From Daphnia pulex (lineage: Eukaryota > Arthropoda > Branchiopoda > Diplostraca > Daphniidae), in NCBI RefSeq assembly GCF_021134715.1, contig NC_060024.1, positions 5,084,001 through 5,148,000 on the forward strand: a stretch of 64,000 nt of DNA, in the 5' to 3' direction. Positions 1 to 9,480 of this stretch are shown here, piece by piece. The position numbers and the translations under genes are program-made. Numbering within the stretch: position 1 is the stretch's first letter; each line of letters starts with the position of its first letter. Below the pieces are notes generated by a model. It searched no databases, had not been told where the DNA came from, and was given only the letters and a program-made list of their open reading frames with translations.

Positions 1-211
1 ACCATGCTCAATACCCATGCTTGTAAGTCACATTTTGACAGTTCGGGTCGACGTTTTGACATTCAGGCCCGGGTCTACTCATGGAACGTCATATACAACT
101 GGTGTCTCAATCCAAGTAAAGTTTTATGATACTATAATTAAATACTTTTAAAAACCAATAAAAGTTTTCAAATATAATTCCGCATCCTTAACAGCCAATG
201 AAAAATGCAGC

Positions 212-1786
212 ATGGAGGTTGATCAACCTGTTGTTCAAGATTAAAGAAAACATAGCCTCACACCTGTCCCAGAAGCTGTTAATCTCACTCCGTCACTCCT
301 GACAAATATGTGGTGTTTTGAAAGAAATCAAGCAGGCAGGAACTGGCAATGGGCAGCTCAGAGCAAGAGCATCTCAGTCTACTACACAGGCTGTTTGACG
401 AAACATGGAACTTGATTCCAGTTTGGACAGCTAGGGGAGAAATTAAAATTCCACCTTGGCAAAGGTACTTCGGCATTATAAGTTATAATTGAATGTGATG
501 AATTTGTGGTTGATTTTTATGAAAATATTTTGTGTGGAAATATCTATACAGGCAGTGTATAATAAAGCCGTGGAACCTTACTGGTGTAGCTACCATTGAA
601 GCGTGGAGAGGTGGCAGTCTTGTAAATTGTAAATCCAATTATGCCTGCAGAGAAAATGAAAACCCACCTAAAAATTCCTCAGAAAAGCCACAAGATTGCT
701 GGTGTTTGAGGTATGATTGTGATCTATACTGTTCATTTTTATCTAAATTCTGTAATTCATATTTGTGTTTAGGTTGGAGGAATTTTAAATCAAACCTTGA
801 AAGTTGGCAGTGGTTATTCAAGTCCTAATAAAGAATGCACTTGTTGAAGGTATTTGACTTTCTTAATCAAAATATATTTATTGTGAAAATTTAAAAGTAG
901 TTACCTTTTTCTCCCTTCATCTTTGTAGTTTCACTGGTCGGTCGACACGGGGACACGGTATATTTTATCAACAGTATTTAAGTTTCAATCTTCGAGAAGG
1001 TTTAGAGCACAACATTCCTGACGGTGTTGAACATGCTCTGTTGAAATTCAAGAAGCAAGAGAGGAGCTTGATTAAATTGACACCGGCTCTGCCAGTAACG
1101 AGCAACTCGCTGTTCCATACACAACGCCAACCTCGAATGCAAGATTGAACTCAAGAGCTTCGAAAAGGCTAAAGAGAGCTGGAAGAGGTTAAACTCTGCA
1201 AGGAAAAAGGAATCAATCATTTCAAAAGGCCTAATACGTGGCCAACAAACGACTACTCCAAAATCGTCCCCTCCTCGAGTTTGAACAAAGTAATTTTGCT
1301 TTTCACATCAATTTGAATTCATTTTATTAAAACATTTCATTTTCACTTCATCAGCTCTTAAAGACGAGAAAGCTACAGAACGAGAACAGCTTATGTTAGC
1401 AACACAATCAATCAGTCCATGTGCTGTTTAAAGTGAAGCGATTTCTGTGCAATTCGTGATCAATGCCAAAAGGCGCTAGAAATGGACCCAAAAATGAAAA
1501 AGGTTTATTCCTCATTGGCCAGGTAACGTGGAATTTGACGAGCAACTGGTTTTGATTTTTTACTCACAGATTTTTTTTCGCCTTGTAGGCAATTTGGGGC
1601 ATCCACAAGCCGAAGGAAACTAAGAAGCATTTCGAGGCGATTCTGGATTCTCCATGATTCGGACAACAAGGCGGGCGCCAATCAAGTGCTGGTGATCTGC
1701 AAAGCCAAGATTTGCAAGCAACGCGAAACGGACAAGAAATTGTGTACGCTAGCATTTTCAACAAGATGGACGTAAATGATTGACAG
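212..1786 (+). pseudogene. FKBP4/5-type immunophilin pseudogene, copy A
   Basis: Translating across several frames recovers the order of an FKBP52/FKBP59 co-chaperone. First comes an N-terminus starting MEVDQPVVQDS. Next are fragments of a first peptidyl-prolyl isomerase domain (GVLKEIKQAGTGN, YYTGCLT, FDSSLDS, CKSNYAC). A second FK506-binding-like domain follows (KFKKQERSLIKLTPA), then TPR-repeat pieces ending in YASIFNKMD. In the known family this protein binds Hsp90 through its TPR repeats and assists steroid-receptor-type clients. Here the reading frame is broken by many frameshifts and stops, and remnant intron borders remain, so it arose by DNA duplication and not by retrotransposition. 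It lies downstream of where the C1q gene would be in a full unit. I am confident of the family and confident that it is broken. Confidence 0.82.
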
Positions 1787-1799
1787 GTTAAACGAAAAG

Positions 1800-2132
1800 A
1801 ATGAAGGCAAATGGCTTTACGGTTGGTGGGACGAGTCGACGAAAGGTGTCTAGCTAAACGCTGATCTTGCTCAAATCGAACGAGATAAACAAGATCTGTG
1901 GAGTATTTAAAGGTCGATCGTAGGAAAATTAATGCAGATTTCTTCAAGCGCTACTGGCAGGAAACCCAATATCGTATCAGTCAACGGGAAGCCGCTGAAT
2001 GTGAATGAAAATGACGGTATGGAAAATAGTGAAATAGCTTCTTCCTACCAAATGGCGGAGTCTACAGAAGCATCCAACGACAATCAGATGATCTTCGTTA
2101 AAGGTTTTCGTGACTGCTTTTGCACCATTTGA
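1800..2132 (+). pseudogene. Unrecognised ORF remnant following the FKBP pseudogene, copy A
   Basis: A short ORF (from 1932, starting MQISSSATGRKPN) ends in an acidic stretch with NDNQMIFVKG, followed by GT. A downstream piece after an AG (about 2250-2310) reads NAVSVEDVSA-like. In another frame just upstream, the sequence resembles a charged helix (in the second copy: IERDKQEAVEHLKVDRRKI). The same arrangement is present in all three duplicated blocks with different lesions. I do not recognise the source gene. The DNA from 2133 to 3660 shows no ORF or RNA gene that I can support. Confidence 0.35.
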
Positions 2133-3661
2133 ATTTGAATTTTGTATCTCGTCTTTTCAAATAAAAATTCTGAATTTGGCGGGTAAATTTAATAAATGAA
2201 AATGGAGATTAATGAACCGAAACCTACCCACTCATAAAACACTTTTTAGGAAATGCTGTCTCGGTTGAAGATGTCTCAGCCAGCACCGTCGTATATTTGA
2301 CTTTTGATATGCAAAACTGTAAATTTTTTTCCTCTTATTACGAGATGGTTATCTATGGCCTTTCACAGTAGTGTTTAAGCTTTAAGTCTACCAATCCGAT
2401 CACTTACTAAAAGTTTAATACCTCGGTCAGTGTCATCTGTAAACGATCCTTCACTTTAAACTTTAGTTTGATTTGTTTAAATTCTATTTCCCCAAACACT
2501 GCTTACATCACCAGCACTCTTGTTTACCAAGAAGTGCTTGATAGAAAGTAGATAGTATTTGACAACACTGTTACACTGATAAGTTAATTGAAATATAGAC
2601 GTCGGATATATATATTCTTCACAATCTTATCATGCATTAAGTTTCGTCGTTGAATACCCTTTTTTTATATAATAGAAAAAGGAATTAACAGTAATGCCCA
2701 TAGTTTTTTATTCACAATCTTCATTCAATAAATCAAATCATAATATGACACAAGGTTATTCAGCGTTATTGTGACCTTACCCTTGCTTGAACTTTATTTT
2801 CTCAGTATCGCTTGACCTCTATTTTGTACATGTTATCATTTTTGTCTTCCTAGAACTTTACTTATATTTTTTTAACACGTAGAATATCAATTCCATCAAT
2901 GAATATCAATTCGACAATAGACTTTGCTGACCTCATTGGATTCATATAAATAATTGGTTGGTTTCCGTTCGCCGCGGCAGTAGCATTCAAAGACGTTGAG
3001 GTGACCAGTCACATTTAAATTGAGACGAAAACGGTCCTCTCGTTATAAGCCTAGTTTTTTTTGCCAGCGATAAGACAACGAACAAGCCGGCAGACACTAG
3101 ATGCATGCATTTCAACTTAACCAAATCTCGCCACCCTTGATGCCTTTAGCTACGATCGTGCGAAAGAACTGCATCCGATTCCAACCCCTTCCAGTTGAAA
3201 GCACTATAAATTAGTCGAACCTTTCAGCTGGAAGACTAGGATAGGGACAAGTCTTTCACACGGTGTCAACGATCGGCAGCAATGGAATATCCATTTGTAG
3301 TGGAGTAAAGTCGAGTAAAGTTATCAGACAAGATAGGCTTACCTGAAACTAATTGCAAGTTTAAATTTTTCTCATGAACTTTGTTCATTGGTATGATACT
3401 AGTCACGGATCAAAACCCTCCCGAGAAATATTAGCAATATAAATGAAAAAATAAATAATATATAAAAAAAATAAAAATAAAACAATGACTTATTATACCT
3501 CACATCATGGCGGACAGCCCCTCCGTAAAATAATAAAATATAGACGATCTACAACTCCATCTTTTTCTACTAATCTCTAAAATTCAAAAATAAGCTAGCG
3601 CACAAGACTAGAGTATTCATTTTCTATTTTTACCCCAGCAATTTTAAGTTATTTAGCTTAG

Positions 3662-3815
3662 TATGGAGCAGTTACACATCCTGCGTTGCCAGGTCTGGAA
3701 ATCAATTTTGTGTCCAAAAGGGCCAATCAGCGTACAGCGTTTTAAAGAGGCTGTACGCTTTGGACACAAAATTGATTTCCAGACCTGGCAACGCAGGATG
3801 TGTAACTGCTCCATA
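3662..3815. repeat. Perfect 57-bp inverted repeat (hairpin element)
   Basis: The arms 3662-3718 and 3759-3815 are exact reverse complements. They are separated by 40 bases that contain a further 8-bp inverted pair (GCGTACAG and CTGTACGC). The same structure sits at 52257-52410. It is followed by a second, imperfect inverted repeat around 3845-3925. It may be a MITE-like or foldback insertion. Confidence 0.9.
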
Positions 3816-4059
3816 GAGCGCATTTTTCAATTGTGGTTCGAAAAATTCCGCCGCGTGCATTTGGCGTATTTGGTATCTTCGCTATGCAAGATACGCCAAG
3901 CGTATCCGACGGATTTGTCCGTAACTACAGTTCACAATTGCGGTCGAAATTTTGGTAAATAACTTACTATTATTGGATTTTAAATAGGAAATTAACCCCG
4001 TAGTCTTATTTGCTGTCATATTATTGATTTTTAGAGATATTTAGAACAAAATTTGAGTA

Positions 4060-5531
4060 GTGGATGATGAAATGCATGATAGCCCACTTTCAGGAGGTCA
4101 TCTAGCATTTTTACGCACTTATTTTAAAATTAAAACTAGTTATTATTGGCCGACAATTTTGCCTGATATAAAAGAATATTGTAGAACTTGCGAAACATGT
4201 ATGGCCAACTCAAAATCTAAGCTGCGAGCTTATCTTTTTCCTCATGAGCTAGCTAAAGCTCCATTTCAGATAATTGGTATAGACTTTTTAGGCCCAATTT
4301 CCCCCATCTCGCCAAACGGCAATAACTGTATATGTGTAATGACTGATTATTTTACTAAATTCGTGACGGCAGTCGCTTTGCCTGATCAAACGGCTCGCAC
4401 AACTGCGGAATGTATATATAAAAATATTGTTTTAATGCACGGACCGCCTCTGGCGCTTGTATCCGATCGAGGCCCAAATTTCACTTCTAAATTAATGAAA
4501 TATTTTTGTCAAAAGTTAAATATTGAACAACGTTTTACTACATCTTATAACCCAGCTAGTAATGGGGAAACCGAGCGTTTTAATCGTACTATGACGACAA
4601 TGTTACGAAAAGAATTAGTTGACGGGCAGCATGAAAATTGGGAGGATGTGTTGGGTGAAGTATGCTTTGCATATCGTTCATCAATACATTCTTCTACAAA
4701 TGAGAGCCCGTATTACATGTGTTTTGGTCGCGATGTCAACTTTCCATTAATAAAATTTTAGGGGCGGTCCCAGAACCAGTCCCCTCCTCTAATTACGTCG
4801 ATTCCTTTTTGGAAAGACTCCGCTATAGTTTTCAAAGGGCGCATGAATATAATGTAAAAGCGGGGGAACGACAAAGAGAGCAGTACAATAAGCGGGCTTT
4901 ACTTCATAATTACAAACCGGGCGATAGAGTTTTACTAGATATAAGGGAAGTAACAAAAGGCGATAATAAAAAATTTACTTCCAAGTTTAAGGGCCCGTAC
5001 AGAGTTATCAAAGTAAATAATAATCATACAGTCGAAATAGCTGATAGTTCATTTCAAATTAAACTTGTGCATAGCAATAGACTTAAACCTTTGTTCGAAA
5101 CGATGTTATGGACTGATGAACCCATGCCTGACATGGAGTCAACAGTCGAGCCGAGAGAACGTTTCCGTAAACAAATAGGCACTCAGACTGATTGGGATTC
5201 CCATGATGAATCTGATATTGAAAGTATTGAGGAAAATAATTCTGTTGATCCAGTAGAGACTGAACCTGCTCTTGATTTCAATCCCCCTGTAATTAATATA
5301 CCTAGTAATGATATTTCAGTCGAGCTAAACGACGACGTAGATATTCCTCTTTTTAATCAGGACGAAATAGAATTTGATAACCCACCCGTAAACATACCTC
5401 ACCCCCGTCCCTAATCTCCCATCGTCACAATTATTAACAATAACGAAAATATTCCAAACCCTATTGAACGTCCGCGTTTACGACCGAGGTCGGCTATCAA
5501 GCCAAAATCGCGTTTAATTGGGGAGGTTTAG
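4060..5531 (+). pseudogene. Ty3/Gypsy-type integrase, C-terminal part of pol, frameshifted
   Basis: The first reading frame (4060-4761) has an integrase zinc-binding region (a histidine-containing start, then CRTCETC) and an rve core. The core motifs are IGIDFLGP with the first acidic residue, VSDRGPNFTS with the second, and NPASNGETERFNRT with the catalytic Glu. This enzyme inserts retroelement cDNA into the genome. A single-base frameshift near 4745-4755 separates the core from the C-terminal region (4755-5414), which contains YKPGDRVLLD and FKGPYRV. A premature TAA at 5412-5414 precedes a further in-frame tail that ends at 5531. No reverse transcriptase lies upstream: the sequence joins the duplicated block at 4053. 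It is a 5'-truncated relic on the same strand as the env-like fragment and LTR downstream. Confidence 0.9.
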
Positions 5532-6743
5532 AAAAAAAAGTCTATTAGAAATATATGTTCAGTATATTTCCTCCACAAAAAAAATATAATCAATATGCAT
5601 ACTTTTGAAAGTATGAAGTGAAAAAAAAATTCTCTTTTCCTGTAGTCGGGTATTCACGGCCCATATATATATATAAAAAATCAGTAAAAAACCAGTTCAA
5701 CAAAAAAAAAATAACTTCTAAAAAACAGAAAAACTAGAACTAACAGAATTACAAAAAAAATAAAAAATAAACAATCTATTGCTGGGTTTTGCTTTGTGCT
5801 AAGCCAGTAAATTATAACTCAGTTGCTAAGTGCTTCAATATTTGAATTTGTAAAAAAATTATTCAATTTGGTGAAGATTTAACTTGTAGCTTATCAGGGT
5901 ATTATTTTATCATAAAAAAAAGAAACAGTAGAAAAAAATTATTAAATAAAAAAGAATAATCAAAATAAAAACAAAAACAAAAACAAACAAACAAAGTAGG
6001 AAACAGTAGAAAAAAAAATTATTAAAGAAAAAACAAAACAAAGCAAAACAAAACAAAAATGTATTAATCATAAAAAAAGGAGAAAAGAAAAAATAAGTAT
6101 AGCAACAAAAAATATAAATGCATTCTTGACATTTACGAAACAAATGCATAACGATACCTGTCACAAAAAAAAACAAAACCCTACTATCCATGCAATCACA
6201 TATATTCACATATCACTTGCACACAAATCACGTCAATGAACTTGGAAACATTTTTCCCTTTGTAATCTTTTTGGGCGGATATATGTATATATATATGCAC
6301 CTTTTTCCACATCTCTCGGCACACTCCTCCGCTCGTCGAAAGCTGAAAAGCTACTGATTTCGATATGTCCCATCGTTCTTTTGTTTACTTCCTTCGCCCT
6401 CCCATCCAACGATAAGTTCGCGGAAAAAATTTCAACTCCCCAGACACTTGCCTTTCTACCTTCTCTATTTTTCTCCTCCGTATTTTGGTAAAACATTTTT
6501 GGGGGAAAGGAAACAGCCAGTAGTCCTCAATATAGTGTTAATTATACCTTTCACTTTTTCCTATGATAAAAATATGTCCCTTTTTTTGCCTTGTTCTTTT
6601 CGCGCCTCTCTTTTCCTCTATTTCTCTCTTTTCCTCTTACTATTTTTAACTTACTTATTTATTATTACTTATTCCTATACTTAAAATTCCTTTACTTACA
6701 ACTACGCTGCATATGTTAAACGCGTATTCCATTAATCCCAAAT
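5532..6743. other. A-rich then pyrimidine-rich non-coding stretch
   Basis: From 5532 to about 6200 the plus strand is dominated by A runs (AAAAACAAAAAC-type low complexity). From about 6300 to 6700 it is pyrimidine rich. The long apparent ORFs here are phenylalanine or leucine artefacts of low complexity. It lies between the integrase and the env-like fragment, so it is probably decayed element sequence. I see no gene. Confidence 0.6.
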
Positions 6744-7788
6744 CATGTTGCTCCTCATCATTATTAACTGTTCATCAAAGACAACGATTTAATTCACATC
6801 ATCCGAAGAACAACGTCACATCAAACATGCGCAAGTAGTGCCAACAGCACCGGATGTGTCAACTATTCAGTGCACACCCATTCCTGATTCATCGGGGATG
6901 TGGGGTGATGTGGACTAGAGCGTCAACGCTCTGGAAAAAGGCAATGAGGCTCTGGTTTCGATCCCCAGCTGAACCCGTCAAACAAATTGTTAGTCGCGCC
7001 TGTAATGGCAGCACAGCACAGATTCTTGATAATAGTGTCAAGAATCATGACGTTAAATATACTATGATGTATAATACATCTCGATAAACTGAAGCGCCTT
7101 TGATCATGTTATGGAAAAGGCGCTATATAAATGTAATACATAACATAACATAACACCCATTCCTGTCAACTTTACTACTGAAATCACTATGTGTGGCGCA
7201 CAGCCTCGCTTCAAAAATTTCACTGTCAGCCGGACTGGATGGAAACTGACAAATTTCACTCCTTGCTATTGAACTAGCGGGACCGTGAATTTTAATGATC
7301 GTCTCCACGCCTTCCGCAATAATACTTGGGAGCCTGTTGAGACTTCTCTCGTCGTTCCTCAACGTGATTTGGAAGACGCTTTTCGCTATACTGATGTTAC
7401 TTTATTCGAATATCATCAACGTTCAAATCCTGCGTATGCTGACTCACAGACCAGCCCAATGGATATCATAGCCGACCTGACGGCCTCAATCAACGAACAC
7501 TCTGCAAAAGGATCTTCACAAGACTACCATTGGTACATCCAACATCATTGTTACGGCGATTGAAAAAACCAACACAGCTATTGGGAACTTCCGTCTCTTC
7601 CTTCTCATCGTCACTCTAATTTGTGCCCTTATTTTCGGCGTGGCCATTTGCATCGCTACAAATTGTTGTGGAGCCTCGAGACTGCTGCAATATTTGAAAG
7701 AAAAATTTGACCACTTCAAAGGATCTTACTATTTGGATGATGATCAGAATCATTCCGAATACGATCCGTCTGCTGTTAAGATTCCGTG
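6744..7788 (+). pseudogene. Env-like glycoprotein remnant of an LTR retroelement, interrupted by a SINE
   Basis: A reading frame can be followed from an ATG at 6744 across a stop codon at about 6789, a SINE at 6887-7152, a second stop at about 7273 and a frameshift at about 7530. The ectodomain-like part has N-glycosylation sequons (NFTT, NFTV, NNTW) and a cysteine. Its C-terminus has a membrane span (LFLLIVTLICALIFGVAI) followed by a short cytoplasmic tail that ends at 7788. A candidate LTR starts 28 bp downstream. This is the layout of an envelope gene in errantivirus-like Gypsy elements, where the product would serve membrane fusion. It is short for an envelope and the middle may be deleted. 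I identify it by position and topology, not by a diagnostic fusion motif. Confidence 0.55.
6887..7152 (+). mobile_element. tRNA-derived SINE with 13-bp target-site duplication
   Basis: The head resembles a tRNA gene, with a clear RNA polymerase III B box (GGTTTCGATCCCC, 6954-6966) and an A-box-like stretch at about 6910-6925. The tail contains a hairpin (GCGCCTTT and AAAGGCGC), then CTATATAAATGTAATACAT and short AACAT repeats. Such tails are shared by many animal SINEs and their partner LINEs. The exact direct repeat ACACCCATTCCTG flanks it at 6874-6886 and 7153-7165. Confidence 0.9.
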
Positions 7789-7815
7789 ACGTAATCTCAT
7801 AGGGCTGGGAGCGAT

Positions 7816-8652
7816 GTAACAGAACGCTCGTTCGACTCCCGTTTTCCTGTTACTTTCCCTTTCTACAAGACAATCTCTAACGTTGACTACTAGATGTCGC
7901 TTCCGCTATAATCCATCTCATACCAGAGGAGGCTGCTACCATTTGAATCTGCCGCCAACTCGCCCCATCTCTGCCGCCAACTTGCCCCATCTGCCGCCAA
8001 CTCGCCCCATCTCTGCCGCCAACTCGCCCCATCCCTTTCCCTTTTTACTATCCCTTTTCCCTTTCTGCTATATTAACTTTAGGCGTACTTTTATCTTTCA
8101 TGACACTATATAAATATATTTTCCTTTTTCCCTCAACGCTTTTCAATAAAAAACCCCCTTTTCGTCCGTCTCCGCTCTGACCATGTTTTAACGTGTCTGC
8201 TCACGTTTCCCTATACTATCCTCTCTAGGTCTAAACATGTCTGCTCCCTATTCTTCCTCTCTAGGCCTATGCTAACCGTGCAGCCAGAATTAGTATAAAA
8301 ACTGTATGTAAATGTTATTCTGGACTGCATTCTCCCACGGCATTCACACTACCATTGTGTTCCAGTCGCACTCTCCTTTTTGGTATTGTATTAGTTATAT
8401 TTTCCCTTGTGCTCAGTGCCTGTTATTTAAGCTAAGTGCCATTTTCCAACTGTACCTCGAAACTTGCCGTTTCTCGACAAGCCTAACCGCTCAGCCCGCT
8501 ACCACATTTTCTCCATACAAGTAGTATTCTCTCACTTATTTATCGTCTCACTATTTAATATTATTAGTTCATCTTATTGTATGATCTGTTCGTTATCAAT
8601 ACATTGTTTAGCCTTAATTATTCCCGTTGGTCTTAGACACTTCACTTTGACA
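7816..8652 (+). mobile_element. Candidate 3' LTR of the env-bearing element
   Basis: It begins TGTAACAG just after a purine-rich stretch (AGGGCTGGGAGCGA) that could be the polypurine tract, and it may end in TTTGACA at about 8652. Inside are about four imperfect tandem copies of a 22-bp unit (CCGCCAACTCGCCCCATCTC, 7957-8035) and TATA-like sequences near 8106 and 8294. The right boundary is uncertain because no second copy is present for comparison. Confidence 0.5.
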
Positions 8653-8722
8653 TTGTGAGTAAAGTCGCCTCATAGTATTTAAGTTCTTCGTATTGGTGAC
8701 ACAATGATTCCGTTGTGTCCAC

Positions 8723-9144
8723 CTTTACAAAAGGGCCTAATATCATTTTTGAACTATGCAAAAGGGGGGCGAATGTAACAGCACAAGATTGTCTGGGAAG
8801 AACGCCTTTGATGATAGCCATAATGTCGAGTAATCGACAAGCTGCAGCGGTACAGTTAGAATGACAATTTGCCGTAGGGACAGATTTACTCGTGAAAGTA
8901 GATTCACAAGGGTTAAACGCGTCGCAATATCGCAATATTAGCAGACCAAATAACAAAAGAAAGTATTCGAAAGCTAGAAACTGCATTAAGAATGGCCCAA
9001 CAAAACCCCGTCCAAACTAGGACAATTTATTTTAACGCAGCAACAGAAAGGATTAATGTAGATGACGAGGATGACGACCCACTCGCAGATAATTCCGACG
9101 ATTCCACTAACTCGTCACTAGACATGCCAGTCCTCACCCTGTAG
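8723..9144 (+). pseudogene. Ankyrin-repeat-like ORF remnant with acidic tail
   Basis: One frame gives part of an ankyrin repeat (RGANVTAQDCLGRTPLMIAI) that runs to a stop at about 8862. A continuation in another frame (from about 8941) has a charged helix and an Asp-rich C-terminus (DDEDDDPLADNSDD) that ends at a TAG at 9144. Ankyrin repeats mediate protein-protein contacts. Whether this came from a host gene or from a retroelement that picked up ankyrin repeats cannot be decided here. It directly follows the candidate LTR and precedes a pyrimidine-rich stretch like those after the two gag/protease relics, which hints at a retroelement origin. Confidence 0.45.
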
Positions 9145-9480
9145 CCGACCATTTTTTTTCTCCTTCTTCCCTCATCTATCTCTTTAATTTTTTTTATCTT
9201 CTTCTCTTGCTCTCCTCACCAACGAACTTACGCCAAAGCCCTTATAGTCGAGAAAAACATTTTTTTTCCTTCTTCCTCTCTCCGTAAATTTTTTTTCTCC
9301 CTTCTATCCCCCGTAAACTTTGTTTTTTTTATTAGCACCATACTTAACACTATGCATACCTTTCCCACCTCTGGTCGTTTTTTTTCTCTCTCCTTTTCCT
9401 CTTTTCTCAGTTTCCATTGCCCACTCAAACGTTTTTGTGTTGTTGTTTTTTTGAAATTGGTCCATCGTTTCATATATTAC
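9145..9480. other. Pyrimidine-rich non-coding stretch
   Basis: T- and C-rich low-complexity sequence with several T runs. It resembles in character the stretches at 15400-15840 and 16600-16960, which lie between gag/protease relics and their LTRs. It may therefore be the 3' untranslated region of a related element. No LTR is recognisable after it. Confidence 0.4.

Larger units (their letters stand above)
1..4053. repeat. Segmental duplication, unit 0 (right-hand end)
   Basis: This block is repeated at about 25841-29275 and about 48640-53100 with only small differences. It holds an FKBP-like pseudogene, a short unrecognised ORF remnant, about 1.5 kb of non-coding DNA (2133-3660) and a hairpin element. 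The match with the third copy ends at a shared GAGTAGTGG at 4053. Beyond it this copy continues into an integrase, whereas the third copy continues into a helicase remnant. The window cuts off the left part of the unit, so the PWWP and C1q genes of this unit are not visible. Confidence 0.9.

Noticed and set aside
1564..1947. 127-codon minus-strand ORF and its copy at 50160-50543
   Set aside because: It is antisense to the TPR exon of the FKBP pseudogene, whose sense strand shows real family motifs.
5910..6209. Phe/Leu-rich open frame on the minus strand
   Set aside because: It is the complement of A-rich low-complexity DNA and has no domain or splice context.
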